From Halomicrobium urmianum (GTDB lineage Archaea; Halobacteriota; Halobacteria; Halobacteriales; Haloarculaceae), in the NCBI RefSeq assembly GCF_020217425.1, contig NZ_CP084090.1, forward strand, positions 1,736,001-1,800,000: a DNA stretch of 64,000 nt. The letters run 5' to 3'. The position numbers and the translations under genes were made by a program. The notes under the pieces are model-generated. The model worked only from the letters and a program-made list of their open reading frames with translations. It searched no databases and had not been told where the DNA came from. Below are positions 17,339 through 24,724 of the stretch, in pieces. Position 1 is the stretch's first letter. Each line of letters starts with the position of its first letter.

Positions 17339-17629
17339 ATGTCCGTCCCCCGCGACAGCGGAGGGGAGCACCCGCGCGAGCCAGTGCGTTCCGAGACCAC
17401 CTGGACGAATGCGGTCGGGCACTGTTCCTGCTGCCTGATCGGACTCGCCGTCGCAGCGGTCGTCGCCGCTTCGACGTACCCCGCTCTCGTCTCGCTCACC
17501 CGGCCGCTCGGGATGCTGTCGTCGACCGCGCTGCTCGTCGTCCTGATCGCTATCTGGCTCGCGATCTGGTCGTCCACCGAGATAGCGTGGGCGTGGCGAA
17601 CGCAGCGAGCCGAGCGTGCTAACGGCTGA
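17339..17629 (+). CDS. Small two-helix membrane protein, unknown function
   Basis: A 96-residue protein starting at the ATG at 17339 (MSVPRDSGGEHP). After a polar 28-residue N-terminus with a CSCC cluster, two hydrophobic segments cover about residues 35-56 and 63-86 (STALLVVLIAIWLAIWSSTE). It ends with a short basic tail (WRTQRAERANG). No family is recognised. It is on the opposite strand to both neighbours (trpS and rio1) and has its own inverted-repeat control region, which supports it being a real, regulated gene. The Cys cluster could bind metal or sense redox state, by inference only. Confidence 0.58.
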   Translation: MSVPRDSGGEHPREPVRSETTWTNAVGHCSCCLIGLAVAAVVAASTYPALVSLTRPLGMLSSTALLVVLIAIWLAIWSSTEIAWAWRTQRAERANG

Positions 17630-17662
17630 TCCGCGGACGAACGCGGCTGGCCGCGACGGGAT

Positions 17663-18529
17663 TCACTCCTCCCCGTCCTCGTCGGCGCGGGTGACGAAGT
17701 CGTAGAGGTCGTCGGCGGAGACGTCCATCCCCTGGCGGGCGAAGAAGCTCGCCACGTTCTCGCAGTCCCGCTCTAAGAACTCGTCGGCGTTGCCGTGGTG
17801 GACGGTGACGGCCTGGCCGAGGTCGATGACGTACAGCTCGCCGTCCTCGATGACGACGTTGTACTCCGAGAGGTCTCCGTGGACGAGGCCGGCGTCGTAG
17901 AGACGGCGCATGTACTCTCGGACGACCTCGAAGGCGGTCTCTGGATTTTCGATCTGGACCTCGCTGAGCCGGCGGGCGCGGTCGCCGTCGGTCTCGATGT
18001 ACTCCATCACGAGGACGTTCCGCTCGACGGCGATGGGTTCGGGGGCGCGCACGCCGGCCCCGCGGGCGCGCTGGAGGTTGGCGAACTCCTTGCGGACCCA
18101 CGCCGTCACCACTTGCTTCTTGTCGCTCCCGATGCCCTCGAAGCGGGGGTCGCCGTCGAGGTAGCCCCGCATGTCGGTGAAGTCGGAGGCGTTGATGCGG
18201 TAGACCTTGACGGCGACCTCGTGGTCGCCCGAGAGGGCGGTGTAGACGTTAGCCTCCTTGCCCGTCGAGATGGGGCCGCCGAAGGCGTCGATGTATCCGT
18301 CCTGGACTAGTTTGTAGAGGGCGCCGTAGGTGGCGTCGTCGAAGACGCTGGCCTCGACCTTGAACTGGTCGGCGTCCTTGATGCGCTTGCGGAACTCGCT
18401 GAACTCGCGGTCCCGCTTGCGGGCGATGCGGTCGGCCTCCGTGTCGCTGACGTCGATCTCCTCCCACTCGTCGCCGACGCCCTCGGCTTCCTCCTCGTCG
18501 AGGAGGCCGAACTCCGCCTCGTCGGTCAT
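17663..18529 (-). CDS. rio1: RIO1-type serine protein kinase
   Basis: A 288-residue atypical kinase/ATPase that in eukaryotes and archaea acts in late maturation of the small ribosomal subunit. Key motifs: STGKEANVY (P-loop-like, RIO signature), VKVYR (catalytic Lys), VHGDLSEYN (catalytic Asp and metal Asn) and YVIDLGQAV (metal-binding Asp). The N-terminal acidic region (residues 1-35) is typical of haloarchaeal versions. Its gene neighbour is eif1a, 36 nt upstream on the same strand. The order eif1a-rio1 is common in Euryarchaeota, and the two are probably co-transcribed. Confidence 0.95.
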   Translation of the reverse strand: MTDEAEFGLLDEEEAEGVGDEWEEIDVSDTEADRIARKRDREFSEFRKRIKDADQFKVEASVFDDATYGALYKLVQDGYIDAFGGPISTGKEANVYTALSGDHEVAVKVYRINASDFTDMRGYLDGDPRFEGIGSDKKQVVTAWVRKEFANLQRARGAGVRAPEPIAVERNVLVMEYIETDGDRARRLSEVQIENPETAFEVVREYMRRLYDAGLVHGDLSEYNVVIEDGELYVIDLGQAVTVHHGNADEFLERDCENVASFFARQGMDVSADDLYDFVTRADEDGEE

Positions 18530-18565
18530 CGCTGTCCCCGGGCGAACGTGGCGATCATGCGGTGG

Positions 18566-18853
18566 CTACTCCTGGATGTGACCCTCCTCGCGCAACTGAT
18601 CGGCCTCCTGCTTGTCGTAGCGCCAGGTGATGTCGGCCTTCTCGTCCTGCCAGTCCCACGGTTCGACGAGGACGACGTCGTCCTCCCGGATCCAGATGCG
18701 CTTCTGCATCTTGCCCGGGATGCGCGCAGTCCGTTCCGTCCCGTCCATGCACCGGACCTTCACGCGGTTGGCGCCGAGCATGTCCGTTACCACTGCGAAC
18801 ACCTCGTCGTCCTCCGGCATGCGGAGGTTCTTCCGTCCCTCGTTGTCGCTCAT
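18566..18853 (-). CDS. eif1a: Translation initiation factor eIF1A
   Basis: A 95-residue OB-fold protein that binds the small ribosomal subunit A site during initiation. Conserved text includes [41 protein letters not shown] and [19 protein letters not shown]. The start at 18853 ([13 protein letters not shown]) lies 23-30 nt from a TATA-like CTTAAACC. It is the first gene of a minus-strand unit with rio1. Size is exactly that of archaeal aIF1A. Confidence 0.95.
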   Translation of the reverse strand: MSDNEGRKNLRMPEDDEVFAVVTDMLGANRVKVRCMDGTERTARIPGKMQKRIWIREDDVVLVEPWDWQDEKADITWRYDKQEADQLREEGHIQE

Positions 18854-18875
18854 ACCCGTGGGTTCGTCGGGGAGA

Positions 18876-18883
18876 GGTTTAAG
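18876..18883 (-). promoter_or_regulatory. TATA-like box of eif1a-rio1
   Basis: CTTAAACC on the minus strand, 23-30 nt before the eif1a ATG. Confidence 0.5.
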
Positions 18884-18952
18884 GTTTGCAAACTCCGGAA
18901 CCGGTCGGCACACCTCGCCGTCGGTCACCGGTTGCCGGCCGGGGACGTCGAG

Positions 18953-19402
18953 ATGGCAAGTTCCAAGGCCCGGTCGGGCAAACGCCCGGCCGTGCCCCCG
19001 ACGCTGCCCGACGAGGCCGACGCCTGGATCGCCGAGTGGCGCGACCGACTGGCCGACCGCGACACCTTCGCCGACGCCGCCGACGGCTTCACCGCGACGT
19101 TCCGCTTCGAGATCCGTCCCGACGACGCGTACGACGGCGACGTGGTCGTCCTCGCCCTCGACGTCGAGGGCGGGGTCCCCGTCGACGCCGGCGCGGATCT
19201 GTCGGTGGACGCCGACTTCACGCTCGCGGGGCCCTACGGGGCCTGGAAGGAACTGCTCCGCGACGAGCTCGACGTGACGGCGGCCGTCATGGGCGGCCCC
19301 TTCGACGTCGAGGGGCCCACTGCGACGCTCCTGACCCGCCGCGAGGCGGTCGCCGAGCTGGTCCGCGCCGCGCAGGCGACACCGGTCGAGTTTGCCGTCT
19401 AA
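18953..19402 (+). CDS. SCP2 sterol-binding-like domain protein
   Basis: A 149-residue soluble protein starting at the ATG at 18953. After a basic N-terminus the sequence has the pattern of an SCP2-type lipid-binding fold: amphipathic helix [15 protein letters not shown], strands [10 protein letters not shown] and [12 protein letters not shown], then [22 protein letters not shown] and a C-terminal helix ending [14 protein letters not shown]2-like domains bind hydrophobic ligands. The archaeal ligand is unknown. Its last four bases overlap the end of the HTH gene on the other strand (19399-19402), so the two are convergent. Confidence 0.72.
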   Translation: MASSKARSGKRPAVPPTLPDEADAWIAEWRDRLADRDTFADAADGFTATFRFEIRPDDAYDGDVVVLALDVEGGVPVDAGADLSVDADFTLAGPYGAWKELLRDELDVTAAVMGGPFDVEGPTATLLTRREAVAELVRAAQATPVEFAV

Positions 19403-19779
19403 CGCCGCTCCACCGGTTCCGCGCACGTGCGGCCCGCGACCAGTTGCTCGGGGAGCCCGCCGGTCTCCTCGACGAGGCACTCGACGGCTGACCCGACCTC
19501 CGCGAAGGCCGGTCCGCGCCGCACCCGCAGCGGATCGGCCTCCCACTCGACGTAATCGCGCTCGGCCAGCACCGGCAGGTGAATGTGATGGAGCTGGACG
19601 CGAACGCTCTCCTCGCCGGGCACGTCGGCACGCTTCGCGATCGCCTCCGGTAGCTGTACCCATTCCTCCGGCGACGCCTCATTCAGGGCCAGTACTACGT
19701 GCCGTCGCAGCCCGGCGGACAGCGCGTGGAAGACGTCGTCCCACGCGTCGGCGGTCAGGCACAAACTGGTAGTCGACAT
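19399..19779 (-). CDS. Winged-helix regulator, DUF7344/ArsR-like
   Basis: A 126-residue protein. Residues 16-80 form a haloarchaeal winged-helix domain ([23 protein letters not shown]..., then [23 protein letters not shown]). Such single-domain regulators belong to the DUF7344-like group. The C-terminal 40 residues are charged. An inverted repeat CATGTG-N7-CACATG overlaps its own start codon, a likely autoregulatory site, and an upstream TATA-like GATTTAACG has the right spacing. It may control the gene at 19977 or act elsewhere. Confidence 0.75.
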   Translation of the reverse strand: MSTTSLCLTADAWDDVFHALSAGLRRHVVLALNEASPEEWVQLPEAIAKRADVPGEESVRVQLHHIHLPVLAERDYVEWEADPLRVRRGPAFAEVGSAVECLVEETGGLPEQLVAGRTCAEPVERR

Positions 19780-19795
19780 GTGTGGTTATCACATG
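19777..19795. promoter_or_regulatory. CATGTG-N7-CACATG inverted repeat over the regulator start
   Basis: A perfect 6-bp inverted repeat with a 7-nt spacer (TGGTTAT). It spans the start codon of the HTH gene (cat at 19777-19779 on the plus strand), consistent with autorepression. Confidence 0.4.
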
Positions 19796-19803
19796 CATCC
19801 TGA

Positions 19804-19812
19804 CGTTAAATC
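19804..19812 (-). promoter_or_regulatory. TATA-like box of the HTH regulator gene
   Basis: GATTTAACG on the minus strand, 25-33 nt from the ATG at 19779. It sits in an AT-rich island (about 19780-19860) that stands out from the GC-rich background. Confidence 0.5.
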
Positions 19813-19976
19813 AGTTAGGCAATTGTTTACCGACATACATACAAAATAAAATACCAGTTTCGCGTCGGTGCCGTAGTCACGGGCGGACGTCGAGCACGGT
19901 CGCTCACCGGCGGCGGCAGCGCGTCGCGCGGTCCGTGACCGCAGTACTTACCTCGGTCCCGCCGCCGTCTCGTAGT

Positions 19977-20180
19977 ATGCTGGACAAACTCGGAATCGCC
20001 GGCATCGCCGGCGTCCTGGTGATGCTCGCCGGTATCGCGCTCGTCGCGTGGCAGAACCTGATCCTGGCCGCGGGCCTGGCCTTCGTCGTGGCCGGCCTGG
20101 GCCTGATCGTCTACGGCATGGTGACCAACCTCCTCTCGGCGTTCGGCCTCGGCGGTGGCGGCATGGGCGGCATGCCCTGA
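19977..20180 (+). CDS. Small membrane protein, DUF7470-like
   Basis: A 67-residue protein made of two hydrophobic helices (about residues 5-27 and 30-52) and a Gly/Met-rich end (GLGGGGMGGMP). The N-terminus MLDKLGIAGIAGVLVMLAGI matches my memory of a haloarchaeal family now labelled DUF7470, but this cannot be verified here. The start ATG is at 19977. There is no partner gene in the same direction. It may modulate membrane properties or a larger complex. The function is unknown. Confidence 0.65.
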   Translation: MLDKLGIAGIAGVLVMLAGIALVAWQNLILAAGLAFVVAGLGLIVYGMVTNLLSAFGLGGGGMGGMP

Positions 20181-20276
20181 CTTCGGCCGACGGAACCGTA
20201 CGGACTGGCGTCGTTCCTACCGAGACGACCGCCCGATTGAGGCCGGCCGACCCGAAAAGAGCTACACCAGTCCGTA

Positions 20277-20939
20277 TCAGTCGCCGTGGGCCTGCTCGAA
20301 CGGCCGCGGCGGCAGCAACAGGTCCTCCAGGTCGGGCAGGTGCTTGACGTTGTACAGCACCCGCAGTTCGTCGGTCGTCGGCTCGCCGTTACAGGAGAGG
20401 CTAAACCCCGCTTCGACCATCTCCTCCGGGAGGACGTGGTCGACTCGCATCGACAGGTCCCCCTCGACGACCAGCACGGCGCAGTTCGCGCAGGCGCCGC
20501 CCCGGCAGGCGAAGGGCCAGGCGTATCCGTGTCGCTCGGCCGCCTCCAGCAGCGACTCGTCGAACTCGGCCTCGAACTCGCCGTAGTCCTCCGCATCGAG
20601 GTCGGTCGCCGCGGCCGTCTCGAAGAGGTCCGGGTCGTCGATGGACCAGCCGTAGTCGTCCAGCACCGCGTAGTTGAGGTACTCCACCGTCGCCGCGTCC
20701 GGCTCGTCCGATTCCGGCTCCGCCGGCTCGGTTCCGTTCCGCCGGACCGCCTCGACTATCTCCTCGCCGCTCCCGTCGCCGTTCACGAGCGCCTCGTAAG
20801 CGCTCCTGACGCGCTGGAACTCCTCGGCAGTGCCGCCGTGGTCCGGGTGGGCCTCCTTGACCTGCTCACGGTAGGCGTCTCTGACCGTCTGCTCGTCGGC
20901 GCCGGGGTCGACGTCGAGAATCTCGTGCGGGGACGCCAC
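20277..20939 (-). CDS. J-domain (DnaJ-like) protein fused to a halophilic [2Fe-2S] ferredoxin
   Basis: A 220-residue fusion. Residues 1-55 are a J domain with the HPD tripeptide at 31-33, which stimulates DnaK ATPase. A 25-residue linker follows. From about residue 84 the protein is a typical haloarchaeal plant-type ferredoxin, including the acidic inserted region (EYLNYAVLDDYGWSIDDPD) and cluster ligands C145, C150, C153 (CRGGACANC) and C183. The start is GTG at 20939, 24-33 nt from a TATA-like sequence. The fusion suggests a link between Fe-S cluster electron transfer or assembly and the Hsp70 system. Which partner is used is unknown. Confidence 0.9.
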   Translation of the reverse strand: MASPHEILDVDPGADEQTVRDAYREQVKEAHPDHGGTAEEFQRVRSAYEALVNGDGSGEEIVEAVRRNGTEPAEPESDEPDAATVEYLNYAVLDDYGWSIDDPDLFETAAATDLDAEDYGEFEAEFDESLLEAAERHGYAWPFACRGGACANCAVLVVEGDLSMRVDHVLPEEMVEAGFSLSCNGEPTTDELRVLYNVKHLPDLEDLLLPPRPFEQAHGD

Positions 20940-20962
20940 GGGTGCGTGTAGTCGAATCGAGC

Positions 20963-20972
20963 GGTTAAGTAT
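20963..20972 (-). promoter_or_regulatory. TATA-like box of the J-domain/ferredoxin gene
   Basis: ATACTTAACC-type sequence on the minus strand, 24-33 nt before the GTG at 20939. The spacing supports the choice of GTG as start. Confidence 0.5.
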
Positions 20973-21019
20973 TCGCTTGGCGATCGCTCAATTGACGCGT
21001 CTCCCGTCAGTCACTCTCC

Positions 21020-21136
21020 CCGCGCTCGCGTGTCGCTCCCTGCGGTCGCTCCCGCTCGCGCGTTCGTGACCTAATGGCTCGCGGTTCACTGCGTTCACCG
21101 CTCGCCCAGTCGGAGGACTCCCTTCGGTCGTCCTCC
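21020..21136. repeat. GC-rich dispersed repeat relic with terminal 7-bp hairpin
   Basis: A low-complexity intergenic stretch built of CTCGCGTGTCGCTCCC and GCGGTCGCTCCCGCTCGC units, nearly identical to a piece inside the coding gene at 23706-23741. It ends in a hairpin GGAGGAC (21112-21118) / GTCCTCC (21130-21136) just past the stop of the gene ending at 21139, so it may also serve as a 3' processing or termination site. Confidence 0.5.
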
Positions 21137-21138
21137 CG

Positions 21139-23127
21139 TCAGTCGCTTTCACCGCGCTCCCCCGCGCGGTGCTCGGAGATGATCTTGTCGACCATCTCGG
21201 CGTTGCGCTCGCGGAGGCGCTCCTCGGCGCGCTCCTCCCAGTCCTCGATCGCCGCCTCGACCTCGCGCTCGCGGGCGACGGCGAGTTCGTCGACCTCCTG
21301 GACGGTCACCATGTCGGCGGAGGCGACGGGGATCTCGTGCTCGAAGAGGATCTCGTCGGCCGCGTCGGAGAGGCCGCCCGTCCGCAACACCAGCCGCGGG
21401 TTCACGTCTGCGAGCCGCTGTGCGGTCGATCGGCCGGCGCCCGAGGCGTCACGGAACATGACGATGTCGTCCTCGATCAGGCCGAACCGCTCGTCGGCGT
21501 CACGGAGGTCGTCCGTGGTGAACTGGTCGACCACCTTCACGGGGACCAGTCCCTCCTTCTTCTCGGAGACGTCGGCGAAGTTGGAGTGGTCGAGCTTCCA
21601 CAGCGCCTTCAGCCGCTCGAGCTTGCCCTCCAGGTCCTCGCGGGCCCCACGCTCGGCCTCGAGCTTCTCCCCGAGCTCCTCCTTTTTCCGCCGGAGCTTC
21701 GTGACCTCGCGGTCCTTGCGGACCTCGCGGCGCTGGTCGCTGCGGGCGCGGGCGAGTTCGGTCTCCTGCTCCTCGATGCGGCGGTCCTTCTCCTCGATGG
21801 TCTCCTCCAGCGTCTCGACGTGGTTCTGGAGCCGCTCGACCTGCGTCCGGAGGCGCTTGATCTCCTTCTCCTCGTCGGTGAGCTCGCGGGGCTCGTGCTC
21901 GCCCGCGTCGTCGGCCTCGTCGTCGTCGCCGTCGTCGGCGAGGTCGGCCAGCACCGCCTCGACGGACTCCTCGCCGGCGACGACGCGGGCGGTCACCTCG
22001 CCGGTGTCGATCCGGGCGGGGACCTTGGCCGCGATCCGGTCGAACTGGTCCTCGTGGTCGTCGTAGGCCGACAGCGCCGCCGCCATGGCGTCGCGCTCGT
22101 GGTCGTTGTCGTAGGCCTCCTCGCGGGTCCGGTGTTGCTTCTCGTCGACCGGCAGATCCGAGGCGGGGACCCAGCCGGCGGCGTCGAACGACCGGCGCAG
22201 CTTCTCGACGGTCTCGGGCATCGGCGTCACGTCCGCGGCGACGACGACGGGGCGGCCGTGCTCGACGATCCACTCCGTCACGCCGGCGGTGTCCACGGTC
22301 CTGGAGGAGTAGACGTCGAGCACGGCGCCGTCCAGGCCCACGAGCGCGACCGCCGTCGTGGTGCCCGGATCGACGCCGACGATGACGTGATCCCGGCGCT
22401 TGGCCAGCGGGCGGAACTCGATGCCGTCCCGGCGCTCGCGCTCGATCTCCACGCGGACGTCGCCGTGGCGCCCGCGCGAGACGGGGATGTCCTCGGGGCG
22501 GGCCTCGACGGCGAAGACGGCGTTCGAGAAGCCGCCGTACTTCTCGGTCACGTCCGTCTCGTACTCCAGGCCGGCGTCGTCGAGTTCCGACTCGACCTCG
22601 CGGGCGCGGCGCTTGACCGCGCCGTGAATCCGGCGGGTGTAGCGGTCCTCGGACCAGCCCCCGCCGCCGCCCGTCGAGCGGCCCCGGGCGACCTTCACCG
22701 TCGTCGTGTCCGTGAAGGCCGAGACGACCTGCCCCACGTTCGCGGCGGCCAGCCGGGCCGACGCCTCGGCCTCTTTCATGGGATCCTTGCCGTAGGGCAC
22801 GCCGTGGCGCGAGGCCACCCGCGAGAGCGGCTCCGGCCGCTCCGCGCCGGTCACCTGCACGAGCCGCGTTCCGTCCGGTAGCCCGCCGAGGAAGTGAATC
22901 AGGGCGTCCTTGTCCTCGGCCAGTTCGTACATGTTGTCCGTCGCGACGAGGCCCGGCCGCTCGTCCTCGATGCGCCGGCGGAGCTTCCGGTGGCTGACCA
23001 CGTCCCGCTCGATCTCGTCCCCCTCGAAGACGACCAGCGCGTAGGACGGAGCCTCACCCCGGACGTCGCCGCTCTGGACGTCCACCCCGAAGACGACGTC
23101 GTCGAGTGCGCCGGTGCGTGCGTTCAC
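21139..23127 (-). CDS. DUF460 protein: RNase H-like domain with long coiled coil
   Basis: A 662-residue acidic protein. The N-terminal part (FGVDVQSGD, residues 13-21) and the central part (VIVGVDPGTTTAVALVG, about 247-263) both show the beginning of an RNase H/RuvC-like fold with its catalytic Asp. A long coiled coil of charged heptads follows at about 430-540 (EKEIKRLRTQVERLQNHVETLEE). The C-terminal domain (540-662) contains VKVVDQFTTDDL and a helical tail. This is the archaeal DUF460 family, predicted to be a nuclease or resolvase-like enzyme. Its biological role is unproven. It stands as a single gene. Confidence 0.88.
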   Translation of the reverse strand: MNARTGALDDVVFGVDVQSGDVRGEAPSYALVVFEGDEIERDVVSHRKLRRRIEDERPGLVATDNMYELAEDKDALIHFLGGLPDGTRLVQVTGAERPEPLSRVASRHGVPYGKDPMKEAEASARLAAANVGQVVSAFTDTTTVKVARGRSTGGGGGWSEDRYTRRIHGAVKRRAREVESELDDAGLEYETDVTEKYGGFSNAVFAVEARPEDIPVSRGRHGDVRVEIERERRDGIEFRPLAKRRDHVIVGVDPGTTTAVALVGLDGAVLDVYSSRTVDTAGVTEWIVEHGRPVVVAADVTPMPETVEKLRRSFDAAGWVPASDLPVDEKQHRTREEAYDNDHERDAMAAALSAYDDHEDQFDRIAAKVPARIDTGEVTARVVAGEESVEAVLADLADDGDDDEADDAGEHEPRELTDEEKEIKRLRTQVERLQNHVETLEETIEEKDRRIEEQETELARARSDQRREVRKDREVTKLRRKKEELGEKLEAERGAREDLEGKLERLKALWKLDHSNFADVSEKKEGLVPVKVVDQFTTDDLRDADERFGLIEDDIVMFRDASGAGRSTAQRLADVNPRLVLRTGGLSDAADEILFEHEIPVASADMVTVQEVDELAVAREREVEAAIEDWEERAEERLRERNAEMVDKIISEHRAGERGESD

Positions 23128-23195
23128 GCGTCCCCCTTGATGGGCAGCGACTATAACCCCAACGCCGCCCGGGATAACCGAGTCACCGCGCGGTT

Positions 23196-24113
23196 TCAGT
23201 CCCCGAACGTCGTGACCGAGATCCCGCGCTCCCGGGCTTCCTCGACGACTGCCGCGACGCGCTCTGGCGGCACGGAGTCCCAGGCGCTGTGCCCAGCGAG
23301 GATCCCGACGCCCGCGAGCCCGGCGACCGCGTCGAGGTACGTCTCTATCTCCGGCATCGTCGCGTGCGTCGTCTGGAGGTAATACCGCCGCAGGTTCGTC
23401 CCCGGTGTCCCCGGCGGGTTCGGGAGCGACCGGACGCCGGCGTTGGGCAGCGCGTCGTAGTGCTCGGCGGCGATCTCCCAGGCCCGCGGGTCGGCGGCGT
23501 CGTAGGGGAACACGAACGTCGTCGGGTCGTAGCCCAGTTCTCGGAACTCCTCGCGCACGCCGACGATCTCGTCCCGCAGGAGCGCCTCGGCCGGCCGGAG
23601 GACGCTCTCGTCCGCGGCGTAGCGTCCGTCGATCAGTTCCTCGACCACGACGACGGGATCGCCGCTCCCGTCATCGACGGTGTCCGCGACGCGGACCTCC
23701 TCGCGGCTCGCGTGTCGCTCCCCGCGGTCGCTCCCGCTCGCCCGGTCCGAGGCGTTCCGCTGGTCGCCCTCGCTCTCGCCGACCAGTTCCATCTCGTCGC
23801 CCGCGACGACGGCGTGGGCCTCGCCGGGGAACACGTGGTCGTCGACGGGAATCTCGGTCTCGCCCGGCGCGACGTCCGCCCGCAGGCGACGGGCCTGCAG
23901 GAACCGGTGCTTCCGACCGTGGGCCGCTACCTCCCAGCCGTCGTCGGCGAGTTCCGCCAGCCGGTTGGCGTCGAGGTGGCCCTCCTCGCCGAGCCAGTCG
24001 GGCACGATGGCGAGGCAGGCCGGGACGCCGGCCTCGTCGAGCACGGGTCTGATCTGCTCGTAGTCGGCCGCGAACCCGTCGTCGAAGACGAGTACCAGCG
24101 CTGGTCCGTCCAT
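23196..24113 (-). CDS. Polysaccharide deacetylase family protein (NodB-like) with a repeat-derived insert
   Basis: A 305-residue protein with a carbohydrate esterase 4-type fold. LVLVFDDGFAADY (residues 6-18) holds the catalytic Asp-Asp pair, and EVAAHGRKH (61-69) gives the metal-binding His residues. Late strands include TFVFPYDAADPRAWEIA and GILAGHSAW. No signal peptide is seen, so it is cytosolic as annotated. Residues about 112-150 form a hydrophilic insert containing RASGSDRGERHASRE, encoded by DNA almost identical to the dispersed repeat at 21031. It may deacetylate glycans or be a related hydrolase. The substrate is unknown. Confidence 0.83.
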   Translation of the reverse strand: MDGPALVLVFDDGFAADYEQIRPVLDEAGVPACLAIVPDWLGEEGHLDANRLAELADDGWEVAAHGRKHRFLQARRLRADVAPGETEIPVDDHVFPGEAHAVVAGDEMELVGESEGDQRNASDRASGSDRGERHASREEVRVADTVDDGSGDPVVVVEELIDGRYAADESVLRPAEALLRDEIVGVREEFRELGYDPTTFVFPYDAADPRAWEIAAEHYDALPNAGVRSLPNPPGTPGTNLRRYYLQTTHATMPEIETYLDAVAGLAGVGILAGHSAWDSVPPERVAAVVEEARERGISVTTFGD

Positions 24114-24164
24114 GGGCGGCCGTCCGACGGGTCCGTCAAAAGCGTTGCTCAGGTCGCGGACGGC

Positions 24165-24533
24165 TCACAGTGGCTCGACGAACTCCACCGTGTACCCCTC
24201 GGGGTCCTCGACGAACGCCACGTAGGCGTCGGCCTCGTCGATGACGGTGGGCTCGGTCACCACCGAGCCGCCGAGGTCGACTGCCCGCTCGACGGTCTCC
24301 TCGACGTCGTCGACGGTCAGCGCGACGTGGTCGACGTCGGCGCGAGAGGGCGCGATGGGCGTCGTCCGGTCGGGGTCGTGCTTGAACTGGAGTTCCCCGT
24401 GCTCGCCGCCGACGTAGACGTTCTCGACGCCGTCCAGCGTGAACTCCCACTGCCGCTCGAGGCCGATGCCGGTGTAGAAGTCGACCGCGCGGTCCACGTC
24501 CGATACCCACAGCGCGACGTGTGCGACGTCCAT
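24165..24533 (-). CDS. Glyoxalase/VOC-family protein
   Basis: A 122-residue vicinal-oxygen-chelate protein. Two beta-alpha-beta modules are visible: MDVAHVALWVSDVDRAVDFYTG (1-22) and DVDHVALTVDDVEETVERAVDLGG (about 66-89). The metal ligands are His in AHVAL, a Glu in GGEHGELQF, His in VDHVAL and Glu in YTVEFVEPL. This is the glyoxalase I (lactoylglutathione lyase-like) pattern, though haloarchaea lack glutathione, so the real substrate may be another thiol adduct or aldehyde. The ATG at 24533 fits the fold. A longer start at 24563 adds only charged residues. Confidence 0.85.
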   Translation of the reverse strand: MDVAHVALWVSDVDRAVDFYTGIGLERQWEFTLDGVENVYVGGEHGELQFKHDPDRTTPIAPSRADVDHVALTVDDVEETVERAVDLGGSVVTEPTVIDEADAYVAFVEDPEGYTVEFVEPL

Positions 24534-24690
24534 GTGACGGCGTTCTCGTTCCCCTCTCATCACGCTACCGGATCGGCGGAGTGCTGTCGGTCCGTCCCGG
24601 TTTGACCGCCCGTAGTCGGGGCGATCGTACCGGAACGCGGCTCCAACCGCCCTCTCTGTTCAGCCGAGTCGTATAAGAAAACTGACGTCG

Positions 24691-24702
24691 GTATTATCTA
24701 AC
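24691..24702 (+). promoter_or_regulatory. TATA-like box of the aldo/keto reductase gene
   Basis: GTATTATCTAAC ending 23 nt before the ATG at 24725. It lies in a short AT-rich patch (from about 24675). Confidence 0.5.
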
Positions 24703-24724
24703 CCTCCCCCGATGGTCTGTGCGC

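Noticed and set aside
21074-22066. Serine-rich plus-strand frame starting in the 21.1 kb repeat
   Set aside because: The composition follows from low-complexity GC-rich DNA, and it overlaps the well-supported DUF460 gene in the opposite strand.
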